Assembly (NCBI RefSeq): GCF_003663825.1 | Contig: NZ_RCCC01000001.1 | Coordinates: 3,790,501-3,854,500 of the forward strand | Direction of reading: 5' to 3' | DNA length: 64,000 bases | DNA from: Acidovorax sp. 106 | GTDB lineage: Bacteria; Pseudomonadota; Gammaproteobacteria; Burkholderiales; Burkholderiaceae_C | Made by a program: the position numbers and the translations under genes | Part shown: piece after piece, positions 41,836-50,603 of the stretch | How the letters are laid out: each line of letters begins with the position of its first letter | How positions within the stretch are numbered: position 1 is the stretch's first letter | Notes under the pieces: model-generated | What the model was told of the DNA's origin: nothing | Databases searched by the model: none | What the model saw: the letters and a program-made list of their open reading frames with translations, nothing else

Positions 41836-43602
41836 CTAACTACGATGCGATGCAGCGCCCTTGTTTGGCGCACCCGCCAGGGTCGCGTTCTTCTTGCAGC
41901 CCGCAAACATGTCCAGCTCAGGCTTGTACGCGCCGGTCTGCACGTCCATCAGTCCCAGCACCGAGTGGAAGTAGTTGTCGTGCGTGATGCGTTGCTCTGC
42001 CAGTTCTTTTTGCAGGCAGGGCGTGGTGGTGCCGTTGCGGGATTGCATGGCGGGTGAGAGCCAGGTGATCCAGGGGACGTGCTTTTGCACGTCTGGGGCG
42101 ATGGAGTAGGGTAGGCCGTGCAGGTAGATGTTGTTCTCGCCCAGCGATTCGCCGTGGTCTGCTACATAAATCATAGCTGGCTGCGCTTTATTCTCTTGCG
42201 CTGAGAGCCAATTGAGCACTGAATTGAGAAAGTGATCGGTCTCGACAATGCTGTTGTCGTAGGCGTTGATGACGGCTTGGCGCTCGCACTCTTGCAGTGC
42301 GGTAGAGGTGCACTCGGGCTGAAACGGTTTGCGCTGGGACGCTGAGCGCTTGGAATAGGCGGGGCCGTGGCTGCCTATCTGGTGCAGCACGACAACCGTG
42401 CCGCGCTTGCGCTGCTCGGCGGGCAGCGCGGCCAGGCGCTGGTCCAGGTCTTTGAGCATGATGACATCCAGGCAGTCGCTGCCAGTGGGGCACAGCTCAG
42501 CGTCTTTTTGGGTCGAGGTGTCGGCGCTGGGAATGCGGTCGCAGGTGCCCTTGCAGCCAGACTGGTTGTCTACCCACAGCACGGCCAGGCCGGCGTGCTG
42601 CAGCACATCCATCAGGCCTTCGTAGTTGGCGTTGCGCGATTCGTAGGCGCTGCGCCCCAGGTGCGAAAACATGCAGGGCACCGAAGCTGCCGTGCTGGTG
42701 CCGCACGACCACGCGTTGGGGGCGTTGACCAAGTCGTTGCGTGCCGACAAATGGGGGGTGGTGGGGCGCGCGTAGCCGTTGATGGCGAAGTTGCCTGCAC
42801 GCCCGGTTTCGCCCAGCACCAGTACCAGCAAGGGGGGCTTGGACTGCCCTGCATAGCTGGCGCCCAGCTGCGCGTCACGCCCCAGGGGCAGGATGGTGCG
42901 TGTGTCCATGCGCAGCGGGCGGGTGACGATGTTGCCCAGGGCGTATACGCTGTTGAGCGGGTTCATCAGGTAGCGCAGCTGGGTGTGGTTGCGCATGGTG
43001 GAGGCAAAGTCCTGGAACACCACCAGAACGCTGCACACCGCCACCAGCACGGCGGCCAGCAGCAGTACTGCGTTGTGCAGCACCTGGCGCAGAGGGGGCA
43101 TGGTGCGCACGGGTTGGCGGGCCAGCCACACCAGTGGTGGCAGGGCCAGGGCGCCCACGGTCAGCGGCAGGCGCCAGTTCAGCAGGTCGCCTGCTTCTTT
43201 CACATCGGTTTGCAGCACGTTGGTGAGCATGCTGGCGTCAATGGCAATGCCGTAGGCCAGCATGAAGTAGGCGCCAAAGGCCGCCATCAGCACCAGCAGG
43301 GCCGCTGCGGGCTTGAGTGTCCAGCGCCATGCCATCAGGCTGAGCAGCGCAGCATTGCCCGCTGTGACCAGCACCATGAAAGCCAACATGAAAGCCCAGG
43401 AGCGCAGGCTGCCGTGCCCAGGCAGGTGCGCCAGTTCGCGCCACAGGGGCACGTTGCACACCGCAGACATCCACACACTGATCCACAGCACCACCCAACC
43501 AGGGTGCAATGGCTGATGGGATGGGCCTTGGGCCCGTTGCAGAAAACCAAAACGCAGGGGGTGAGGCAGCAGCCGTTGCAGGATCAGGGGCATGGAGGCC
43601 AT
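41836..43602 (-). CDS. eptA: Lipid A phosphoethanolamine transferase (EptA/MCR family)
   Basis: This 588-residue inner-membrane enzyme transfers phosphoethanolamine from phosphatidylethanolamine to lipid A, lowering the negative charge of the outer membrane. It has about five N-terminal helices (to about residue 195) and a periplasmic sulfatase-like domain. Zinc and catalytic residues align with MCR-1: E265 in VLGETGRAGN, T304 in CGTSTAASVPCMFS, D482-H483 in YVADHGESLGE, H495 in YLHGLPY. Several Cys pairs suggest disulphides. The ATG at 43602 has GAGG nine bases upstream. A PmrA-like box precedes it. A repeat-like stretch is built into codons about 461-478. Confidence 0.94.
   Translation of the reverse strand: MASMPLILQRLLPHPLRFGFLQRAQGPSHQPLHPGWVVLWISVWMSAVCNVPLWRELAHLPGHGSLRSWAFMLAFMVLVTAGNAALLSLMAWRWTLKPAAALLVLMAAFGAYFMLAYGIAIDASMLTNVLQTDVKEAGDLLNWRLPLTVGALALPPLVWLARQPVRTMPPLRQVLHNAVLLLAAVLVAVCSVLVVFQDFASTMRNHTQLRYLMNPLNSVYALGNIVTRPLRMDTRTILPLGRDAQLGASYAGQSKPPLLVLVLGETGRAGNFAINGYARPTTPHLSARNDLVNAPNAWSCGTSTAASVPCMFSHLGRSAYESRNANYEGLMDVLQHAGLAVLWVDNQSGCKGTCDRIPSADTSTQKDAELCPTGSDCLDVIMLKDLDQRLAALPAEQRKRGTVVVLHQIGSHGPAYSKRSASQRKPFQPECTSTALQECERQAVINAYDNSIVETDHFLNSVLNWLSAQENKAQPAMIYVADHGESLGENNIYLHGLPYSIAPDVQKHVPWITWLSPAMQSRNGTTTPCLQKELAEQRITHDNYFHSVLGLMDVQTGAYKPELDMFAGCKKNATLAGAPNKGAASHRS
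42168..42222. repeat. Repeat-like copy 6 inside eptA
   Basis: ATAGCTGGCTGCGCTTTATT, then CTC and TTGCGCTGAGAGCC, matches the flank-arm-loop-arm-flank order of the dispersed repeat (AT-AGCT-GCTAGCGCTTATT-AAGCGCTAGAGCC). It lies within the eptA reading frame and encodes the segment just before the YVADHGES metal motif, with no frameshift. Confidence 0.45.
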
Positions 43603-43606
43603 TGTT

Positions 43607-43633
43607 CTTAACCTCACTTAAAGCAACATTAAG
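43607..43633 (-). promoter_or_regulatory. PmrA/QseB-like response regulator box upstream of eptA
   Basis: Read on the minus strand: CTTAAT-N5-TTTAAG, then N4 and GTTAAG. Direct TTAA-type half-sites at 10-11 bp spacing match PmrA boxes (YTTAAK-N5-YTTAAK) known to drive eptA in other bacteria. The box is only about 15-30 bp before the ATG, closer than usual. Confidence 0.55.
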
Positions 43634-44045
43634 GTGCTTGACGCCCTTCAGCGGTGCGGGTATGCGGCGCCTGTAAAGGCGAGTGCAGTTGCCGATTGAG
43701 GCCCTGCTGGGTGTGAACAGGCTGGTGGGCGCTGTCTTGTGGACTGGTGCTGAGCAAGCAGTGCCCCCGCTACACAGCTTGAGTTTGTATCTAAGTGTGA
43801 AGTTTCTTTGAAGGTTTTGGGTGCTATCGCTTCCCCTAGGCGCCCTCTGCACGAATCACTAAGCCGTGTGCATCTGCGGTCTATGGCGGTCTAAGGTGGT
43901 CTAAGGCGTTGAAAATACTTGAAATGGCGAGGGCTATTGCTGCGTTTTGCGCCTGGCAGCCTATTCCCATGCGAAGCGCAACCCTCCACTCGATGCATGC
44001 AGAGCATCGTTGGGCGCTGGCCTTGCTCACGTACCCTGGCCGCGA
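43634..44045. other. Intergenic space upstream of eptA with a 3 x 10-bp tandem repeat
   Basis: This 412-bp space lies between the eptA promoter and the end of the signalling operon. At 43877-43906 three perfect-length 10-bp units CGGTCTATGG, CGGTCTAAGG and TGGTCTAAGG follow each other. No gene, RNA or terminator is recognised elsewhere in it. Confidence 0.55.
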
Positions 44046-45428
44046 TCAGTCGGCAGGGGGGACCCTGATGTCCAGCGTCAGGTTCAGCGCTTCGGTCTTT
44101 TCGTATTTGCGGATGCGGCTGATCATGTCTGCTGTCAGCACATGGCCCGCAGACAGGAGGAGCACACCTTCTTTGGACAGCAGGTCTTTGCCCAGCGCCA
44201 TGCCGGGCTGTAAGTGTTCGGGGGTGACGGGCTCCAGGCGTATGGGCTTGGGCTTTTCTACCTGGGTGATGTGCAGGAAGACATCGATTACCTCGGGGTC
44301 GAATTGGGTGCCGCGCCCGCGCTGCAGCAAGGTGCGGGCCTCTGCTTCGGTCAGGGCTGCGCCTGTGAGGTGGCCGTGGGTGAGATCGTCAAAGGTATCG
44401 ACCACCCCCAGGATGCGGGCGCCCAGCGGGATCTGTTCGCCCTGGAGCTGCTCTGGGTAGCCGGTGCCGTCAAAGCGCTCGTGGTGGGAGCGGATCAGGG
44501 TGGCCACGGCTTGGTGATCGTCCAACGCCATGAAGGACTGTGCGCCCAGGCTGGCGTGGCGCTGGTAGCTGACCAGGTCGGGGGCGGCGAGTTTGCCGAC
44601 GGGCTTGCTCAAAATGGCATCGGGCATGGCCATGAAGCCTACGTCGTGAAGCAGCCCGGCCACAAAGATGTCTTGCACTTCTTCCTCGGACAAGCCCATG
44701 GCCGCGGCCACCTTGCGTGCCAAGTGGGCGCAGCGTTTGCCATGCCCAGCCAAAACGCCACTGCGCAACTCCATCAGGTTGGAGAAAATCTTGATGCTGG
44801 TGAGGTAGTTGCGGCGCAACTGGTCGTTGGCTTGGCGCAGTTCGCCTGTGCGTTCCTGTACCCGCTGCTCAAGGCCGGTATTCAGGGTTATCAGCGCCTC
44901 GTTCTGGGTGGCTGTCAGTGCCTGCAGGCGGTCGCGTTCGCGGGCAAGCTGCTGGTGCTCTGCCGCTTGGCGCACGGTCAGGCGCAATTCCGCTTCGTCC
45001 CAGGGCTTGTGGATGTAGCGGTAAATCTGCCCTTCATTGATGGCCGCAATGGTGGCATTCATGTCGGCATAGCCCGTGAGCAGAATGCGCGCGGTGGCAG
45101 GCCAGCGGGCACGCACCTGGGCGAGCAATGCCGCGCCGTCCATGCCGGGCATGCGCATATCGCTGACCACCACGTCCACGGCTTCTTGTGCGAGCAGCGC
45201 CAGGGCGTCTTGGCCGCTGCCAGCTTGCAGCACCTTGCAGTCTTCGGCGCGCAGGACCCGCTTGAGGGCCGACAAGATACTGGGTTCGTCGTCCACGCAC
45301 AGCACCGTCCACGCGGGGCCGGCCTGCGGCGCCGGCGCTGCCACAGACACCGATTCAGGGACTGCAGGGGCCAATGTATCTGCCGTGGGGGTGACAGTTT
45401 CCGTGAGGGCGGGAGGGAAGGTGTCCAT
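44046..45428 (-). CDS. Response regulator with HD-GYP domain (RpfG-like)
   Basis: This 460-residue protein has a receiver domain (about residues 40-155, phosphoacceptor D90 in VVVSDMRMPG, Lys in YIHKPWDEAEL), a coiled coil (about 160-205) and an HD-GYP domain that in relatives hydrolyses cyclic di-GMP. HD is at 261-262, HHERFDG at 315-321 and GTGYP at 321-325, so the catalytic frame is kept; HDVGF has Phe where HD-GYP proteins usually have Lys (HDxGK). A Pro/Ala/Thr-rich tail precedes the receiver. It is the last gene of a five-gene signalling operon, 29 bp behind the histidine kinase, and is probably its phosphorylation target. Confidence 0.93.
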   Translation of the reverse strand: MDTFPPALTETVTPTADTLAPAVPESVSVAAPAPQAGPAWTVLCVDDEPSILSALKRVLRAEDCKVLQAGSGQDALALLAQEAVDVVVSDMRMPGMDGAALLAQVRARWPATARILLTGYADMNATIAAINEGQIYRYIHKPWDEAELRLTVRQAAEHQQLARERDRLQALTATQNEALITLNTGLEQRVQERTGELRQANDQLRRNYLTSIKIFSNLMELRSGVLAGHGKRCAHLARKVAAAMGLSEEEVQDIFVAGLLHDVGFMAMPDAILSKPVGKLAAPDLVSYQRHASLGAQSFMALDDHQAVATLIRSHHERFDGTGYPEQLQGEQIPLGARILGVVDTFDDLTHGHLTGAALTEAEARTLLQRGRGTQFDPEVIDVFLHITQVEKPKPIRLEPVTPEHLQPGMALGKDLLSKEGVLLLSAGHVLTADMISRIRKYEKTEALNLTLDIRVPPAD

Positions 45429-45457
45429 GGCAGTCGGTACAGAGAGTGGGGGCCAGG

Positions 45458-46426
45458 TCAGTTTGCGGCGTCTGCCGGGCTGGGGGCGGGTTCATGCTTG
45501 ATCGGGATGGTGACGCGGAAGCGGGTCCCAACGCCCAATTCACTGCTGACTTCCATGCGTCCGCCATGCTTTTGCACGATGCCATACGACAGCGATAGCC
45601 CCAAGCCTGTGCCTTTGCCAACGGGCTTCGTGGTGAAGAATGGGTCGAAGATGCGCTGCATGTTTTCTGCCGCAATGCCGGCGCCCGTGTCTTGCACGTC
45701 CACCCACACATTGGTGCCCTCAATTCCCGTGCTGATGGTGATGGTGCCGCGCTCGGCTGTGATGGCGTGCGCAGCGTTGACCAGCAAGTTCATGAATACC
45801 TGATTGAGCTCGGAGGGCAGGCATTGCACCTCGGGCAGCGGGCCGTACTGCTTGACCACATCGGCCTTGTACTTGATCTCGTTGTTGACGATGTTGAGTG
45901 TGGAGTCGATGCCTGTATGCAGGTCTACGCTTTCCCATTCCTGGCGGGCATCTACGCGCGAGAAGTCCTTGAGGTCTTGGACGATTTTGCGCACGCGCTG
46001 GATGCCGTCACGTGACTCTCGCATCAGGTTGGGGATGTCGTCTTTGAGGTAGTCGATGTCCAGATCGGCCTTGAGGCTGCGTATGCGCTCCAGGGCTGTA
46101 GGGTCGCCCACGCTGGCCTCGGCCAGTTCGTAGGCATCGAGCATTTGGAAAAGGTCCTGCAGGTATTGCTCCAGGGTTCCGAAGTTGGAGAAGATGAAGC
46201 CTATGGGGTTGTTGATCTCATGCGCCACACCGGCGGCTAGTTGCCCGATGGAGGCAAGCTTTTCCGACTGGATGAGCTTGTTCTGCGCATCCGAGAGCTT
46301 GGTGTTGAGCTCTTTGAGATCGTTGTTGGCCTTGATCAGCTCGCCCACGATCGAGCGGATCTGCTCGTCCGACATTTCTGCCAACGTCATTTCGTGGACG
46401 GGGGTGGTGAGGGCGTTGGATGTCAT
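45458..46426 (-). CDS. Soluble sensor histidine kinase
   Basis: This 322-residue kinase has no membrane helix. A coiled coil (residues about 20-60) leads into the H box GVAHEINNPIGF with H69, followed by an unusually long insertion in the dimerisation domain (about 90-150), then N box MNLLVNAAHAI, G1 DTGAGI, F box FDPFFTTK and G2 GKGTGLGLS. It overlaps the HDOD gene by four bases. Without a sensor domain, it likely takes its signal from a partner such as the HDOD or PAS proteins of the operon and phosphorylates one or both receiver proteins. Confidence 0.93.
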   Translation of the reverse strand: MTSNALTTPVHEMTLAEMSDEQIRSIVGELIKANNDLKELNTKLSDAQNKLIQSEKLASIGQLAAGVAHEINNPIGFIFSNFGTLEQYLQDLFQMLDAYELAEASVGDPTALERIRSLKADLDIDYLKDDIPNLMRESRDGIQRVRKIVQDLKDFSRVDARQEWESVDLHTGIDSTLNIVNNEIKYKADVVKQYGPLPEVQCLPSELNQVFMNLLVNAAHAITAERGTITISTGIEGTNVWVDVQDTGAGIAAENMQRIFDPFFTTKPVGKGTGLGLSLSYGIVQKHGGRMEVSSELGVGTRFRVTIPIKHEPAPSPADAAN

Positions 46427-47298
46427 GGGGTCTCCTTGGCGGGGCGCAGCACGGCCAGCAGGTCGTTGAACTCACTCTCTATGCTTGCAAGCAGGGCAGG
46501 CAGGTCGTCTTCGTGCAGGTTCAGCCGGGCCCATGCCATGGGGTTCACGCACGGCACGGCTTCGGTGGCCGCGCCTGCAATGTCCAGCGCGTGGGTGATG
46601 GCATCGGCTGCATGCACCACGTCGATCAGCGAGACGGGGCCTGCTGGGGGGGGGCGATGGTGCCCGGCAATGGCTTCCACGACATCGCTGCTGAAGCGCC
46701 AGTGGCGGCACACCCATTCGCCCAGCTCGGTATGGTCTATGCCCAGCAAGGTGTGTTCGGCCTCGCAGTGCGGCATGTCGTGTTCCTCAGCCCAGGCGAT
46801 GGCCTGGGCGGCCTCCAGCGGGTAGTGGCTGTCCACCACCAGGCGACCCACGTCGTGCAGCAGCCCTGCGGTGAAGGCGGCTGCGCTGTCCAGCCCCACA
46901 TGCACGGCCAGTTGGCGCGCTGCAGCGGCACAGCCGATGGAGTGGCGCCAGAACGAATCCATGTGCAGCGACTTGCCGTGGAGCTTTTCAAACTGCACTG
47001 TGAGCGCAGCGGCAATCACCAGACTGCCCAGTTGCCGCAACCCCAGGATGTTGATGGCATCGCGCACTGATCCAATGCGCCCAGACAGCCCATAGAACGG
47101 TGAGTTGGCGAGCTGCAGCACTTTGATGGAGAGGGCCTGGTCCAGCCTTAGCGTGTTGGAGATGGCTTCGAGCTGCACCTCCTTTTGCCGCACCAGCAGC
47201 ATGAGCTCTTGCACTACGGTGGGCAGGGACGGGAGGGCGCGGATGTCGCGCGCCAGGGCTTCTCGGTCCAGCGTCAGGAGGGTGGGGATGCTGGTCAT
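46423..47298 (-). CDS. HDOD-domain protein
   Basis: This 291-residue protein is an HDOD domain with little else: ALPSLPTVVQELMLL at the start, LRLDQALSIKVLQLANSPFYG near residue 50, and FTAGLLHDVGRLVVDSHYP near 140, which even keeps an HD pair. HDOD proteins are scaffolds in motility, c-di-GMP and DNA-damage signalling. The stop overlaps the histidine kinase start by ATGA, and its own start overlaps the end of the small upstream frame in the same manner. Confidence 0.92.
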   Translation of the reverse strand: MTSIPTLLTLDREALARDIRALPSLPTVVQELMLLVRQKEVQLEAISNTLRLDQALSIKVLQLANSPFYGLSGRIGSVRDAINILGLRQLGSLVIAAALTVQFEKLHGKSLHMDSFWRHSIGCAAAARQLAVHVGLDSAAAFTAGLLHDVGRLVVDSHYPLEAAQAIAWAEEHDMPHCEAEHTLLGIDHTELGEWVCRHWRFSSDVVEAIAGHHRPPPAGPVSLIDVVHAADAITHALDIAGAATEAVPCVNPMAWARLNLHEDDLPALLASIESEFNDLLAVLRPAKETP

Positions 47299-47570
47299 GG
47301 CAGGGGTGTCCCACGGTAGGTGAATAGCGCCTTTTGCAGCACATGCGGTTGCTGTGGGGTGCGGCGAAAGAGGTAGTGCAGTCGCTGGGTGTTGGCCTTT
47401 TGTATTGCACCATCGGGAGCGGGTCTGACGGGGGAGGCGCCATCGGCGTCGTGGCCATTGGCTGCTTGCGTACCGGCGTCAGCGGGCATGCCGGTTGACG
47501 TGGTTGTGTGCGGCCCATCGCTGGGAAGTGTGTGCGGGAGTGCGTGCGGGAGGGGGTGTGCGGTGTCCAT
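47295..47570 (-). CDS. Small Pro/His-rich protein of unknown function
   Basis: This 91-residue frame lies between the large PAS-GGDEF-EAL-REC gene and the HDOD gene. AGGA is eight bases before its ATG and its stop overlaps the HDOD start by four bases, the same coupling as in the next junction. The N-terminal half is low complexity, rich in Pro, His and Thr (HPLPHALPHTLPSDGPH); the C-terminal part (QRLHYLFRRTPQQPHVLQKA) is basic with a possible helix. No family is recognised. The overlaps support a real coding gene; conservation is not known. Confidence 0.6.
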   Translation of the reverse strand: MDTAHPLPHALPHTLPSDGPHTTTSTGMPADAGTQAANGHDADGASPVRPAPDGAIQKANTQRLHYLFRRTPQQPHVLQKALFTYRGTPLP

Positions 47571-47600
47571 GGGCAATGTCCTGATGTGATGCGCTGGTCC

Positions 47601-50600
47601 TTATCCCTGCACGATGGGCTGTCCGCCAGGGACGGGGGGAATGTCGGAGTCTTTGCCATCGGCCTTGTGTGGCTGGCGGTGCCGCTGCGTGAGCACTACC
47701 AGAAGCCCGCGCGGCGGTGTTTCGCCCAGCGCACGCACCTTCATGCTCCAGTGCTGGCCCTGCCAGTGCAGGGGCGGTGTCCCTGGCTCTGGCAACGCAT
47801 TTGCGTGCTCGCCTTCGGCTACGGGCAGTGCTTGCTGCAGCACTGTGGCGGCGGCTTCGCCCAGCAGTGGGGTGCTCATGCCCAAAGTGCGCTGGGCTTC
47901 TTGGTTGGCCAGCACGATGGTGCCGTCGGGGTCGATGCCCAGCAGGGGGGCGGGCAGCAGGTCCACCATGTCGCGCACGGCATTGGCGCGGGCAGTTTCT
48001 TGGTCAATTTGGTGTTGCTGGTTGCTCAGCACCAGTTCCAGCCGCTCGTTGGCAGCGGTCAGTGCTTCGCTGGCGGTGACGACGGCGGTGGCCAGCCGCT
48101 TGTTCTCGTCACCCAGCTCTTTATGGGCAAAGGCCTCTTTTACGTGCACGATCAGGCGCTCGTCATCCCAGGGCTTGGTGAGAAAGCGGTAGATGGCACC
48201 TTCGTTCACAGCGTCGGTGATGGACTGCAGCTCGGTGTAGCCTGAGAGCACCATGCGCACGGTGTCGGGGTACAGCTCTTTGGCTCGGCGCAAAAACTCC
48301 ACCCCCGTCATGCCGGGCATGCGCTGGTCTGACAGCACCACGTCCACTTCGTATTCGGCCATGCGCTGCAAGCCTTCTGCGCCGCTGCAAGCCGTGACGA
48401 TGCGATAGCCCTCGCGCCGGAACAGCCTGCGCAGGGCCGAGACGATGTTGGGTTCGTCGTCCACCAGCAGCAGCGTGCGCTCGCGCCGCCGGGTCAGCAA
48501 ATTGGCAGGTAGCCGGATGCGGCTGGCCAGCAGCTGGGCCAGGGTAGGGGCGTCCACTGGGTCCGACAGCACCGGCCCTTGCATGCGGTCGCAGCCATTG
48601 GCGATCAGGAGTGTGAGTTGGCCGGTGGTCTCCACGCCATCGGCCAGCACCTTCATTTGCAGGCTATGGGCCATGTTGATGATGGCGCGGGTGAGCGAGA
48701 CATCTCCCGTGGCTGCCGTTACGTCCGAGACGCAGGATCGGTGCACCTTGATCACGTCTACCGGAAGGCTGCGCAGCAGCCCCAGGTTGGTCGCACCTGC
48801 GCCAAAGTCGCTCAAGGAAATCTCGAGCCCGATGTCGCGCAACTGCGTGAGGGTGCGCACCAGTGTTGGGGCTGCGTTGAACAGCGCCTGCTCGCTGATC
48901 TCGATACCCAGCGACTGCGGTGTGAGACCGTGGCTGGAGATGCAGCGGCGCAGCTTGTCCACCACATCGGGCTGCTGCAGCTCCAGCAGCGAGATACGCA
49001 GGGCCATGCGGGGCGGGCGCACACCGGCCTGCTCCCAGGCGCGCAGTTGGCGGCAAGCGGCCTCGCGCTTCCAATCGCCCAGCATCACGATCAGGCCCGT
49101 TTGCATGGCGACAGGAACAAACTCCGAGGCAGGCACGTCACCCAGCTCTTGGCTGCGCCAGTTCACTCTGAGTTGCACACCCGCAATGTCTCCGGTCGTC
49201 AGGTCTGCCTGCAACTGAAATGACAGGCTCAACTCAGCGCGCTCTGCAGCGTGGCGCAGGCCCGATTCGATGGCCAGCTTGCGCAGGGCGTGTTGGCGCG
49301 TCTCTGGTGTGAACACTGCCACCTGCTCGCCTGTGGCGTCGATGCCCATGCGTGCAGTTTGCGCGGATTCCAGCAGCTCGCCAGCGGTTTGTGCATCGGC
49401 GGGGAAGCGGGCCACGCCCACGCGGGCGCCGGGCACGATTTCGGCTGCGCCAAGCCGCTCGGCCTTGGCCAGTGCTTGCACCACGGCGCGTGCGTGGCGG
49501 AACCCCTGGGCATCCAATGCACTGCTCTCTGGGCTGAGCAATATGGCGAATTCGCCACCATCGATGCGGGCGACGATGTCGCCTTGCTCGGCCAGGGCAC
49601 ACAAACGCGATGCTACGGCCATGGCCATGGCATCGCCCGCGCCGTAGCCCATGGCCTGCTTGAGCTGGTCCACCTGATCAACTTGGATGGACAGCAACAG
49701 AAATGGCTGGGGATTCCACTTGGCACTGTGCACCGCTGCGTCAATGCGGTCCAGCAATTGGGTGCGATTGGCCAGCCCGGTGACTTCGTCATGGTTGGCC
49801 AATTCCTGGATGCGCTGTTCGGCCTCGCGTTGGGCCGTAATGTCTTGCACGATGAGGTAGCCATGGCGGCGCCCGGAAGGGTCGATCTCGACCATGCCGC
49901 GTTGCAATACCTCCATCCTTGATCCATCGCTGCGCACCAGTCGGTGCTGAAATTCAAACGGTTCATCGGGCAGTGCACCCTGCCAGATGGAAGCGGCATA
50001 GCCACGTTCTTTGGCGGGCAGCCAGCGTAGCAGCCGCCAGGTGGGCAGTGCGTCAGGACGGAAGGGCAATCCCAGCAGGGCGTACAGCCCTTTAGAGAGC
50101 ACGGCCTTGCCATCGTCCAGGCCCAGCTCGGCAGAGCCACTGCGCCCCATGGTCTCGGTTTGCTCCAGCATGCGGGCACGCCAGTGTGAGGAAAACGCGA
50201 TTTGCGCGCGCTGCGGATCGTCGACCAGGGTGATGAGCTCGGTTTCTGGCCCGAAGGCGGGCAGTGCGCGTGCGTAGGCACGGCCATTGAACACCTGTGC
50301 CGCTTGGTTGGTACAGCTCACATGCCGTTGGCCCCGGCCAATGCCCTGAAGCTGCGGCCACAGCTCTTGCCACTGCTGCTGCAGCCAGGCTGAGGGGCGA
50401 TCGGCATCGGTGGCGTTGGCGCCCAGCAGTTCGGCAAACCGGGCATTGATGAGCTGCGGCACGCCCTGCACCAACAAGCACAGGCCCATGGGCGTGGCGT
50501 CAAAGATTTGGCGCTTGAGGTCGTCCACTGCCATGCCAGCGCGGGCGGCAGGCCCGCAGGCTGCCAGCGGGCCATCGGTGGGCAAGGATGGGATCGGTGT

Positions 50601-50603
50601 CAT
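47601..50603 (-). CDS. Multidomain PAS-GGDEF-EAL-REC-PAS signalling protein with degenerate catalytic motifs
   Basis: This 1000-residue protein reads PAS (about 25-120), PAS/PAC (about 165-262), GGDEF-like (about 265-430), EAL-like (about 440-690), receiver (about 709-822, phosphoacceptor D759 in VVLSDQRMPG) and a further PAS near 870-950. The GGDEF signature is DGGEF (348-352), the EAL triad is replaced (GVQLRVNW), the DDFG motif is SDFG (598-601) and K-x-D is KVH (619-621). Both enzyme domains are therefore probably inactive and may bind nucleotide or partner. It has no membrane helix. AGGAA precedes the ATG at 50603. It heads the five-gene operon. Confidence 0.9.
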   Translation of the reverse strand: MTPIPSLPTDGPLAACGPAARAGMAVDDLKRQIFDATPMGLCLLVQGVPQLINARFAELLGANATDADRPSAWLQQQWQELWPQLQGIGRGQRHVSCTNQAAQVFNGRAYARALPAFGPETELITLVDDPQRAQIAFSSHWRARMLEQTETMGRSGSAELGLDDGKAVLSKGLYALLGLPFRPDALPTWRLLRWLPAKERGYAASIWQGALPDEPFEFQHRLVRSDGSRMEVLQRGMVEIDPSGRRHGYLIVQDITAQREAEQRIQELANHDEVTGLANRTQLLDRIDAAVHSAKWNPQPFLLLSIQVDQVDQLKQAMGYGAGDAMAMAVASRLCALAEQGDIVARIDGGEFAILLSPESSALDAQGFRHARAVVQALAKAERLGAAEIVPGARVGVARFPADAQTAGELLESAQTARMGIDATGEQVAVFTPETRQHALRKLAIESGLRHAAERAELSLSFQLQADLTTGDIAGVQLRVNWRSQELGDVPASEFVPVAMQTGLIVMLGDWKREAACRQLRAWEQAGVRPPRMALRISLLELQQPDVVDKLRRCISSHGLTPQSLGIEISEQALFNAAPTLVRTLTQLRDIGLEISLSDFGAGATNLGLLRSLPVDVIKVHRSCVSDVTAATGDVSLTRAIINMAHSLQMKVLADGVETTGQLTLLIANGCDRMQGPVLSDPVDAPTLAQLLASRIRLPANLLTRRRERTLLLVDDEPNIVSALRRLFRREGYRIVTACSGAEGLQRMAEYEVDVVLSDQRMPGMTGVEFLRRAKELYPDTVRMVLSGYTELQSITDAVNEGAIYRFLTKPWDDERLIVHVKEAFAHKELGDENKRLATAVVTASEALTAANERLELVLSNQQHQIDQETARANAVRDMVDLLPAPLLGIDPDGTIVLANQEAQRTLGMSTPLLGEAAATVLQQALPVAEGEHANALPEPGTPPLHWQGQHWSMKVRALGETPPRGLLVVLTQRHRQPHKADGKDSDIPPVPGGQPIVQG

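Noticed and set aside
44214..45803. A 529-codon plus-strand frame opposite the HD-GYP and kinase genes
   Set aside because: It is antisense to two genes with complete signalling motifs and has no family features itself.
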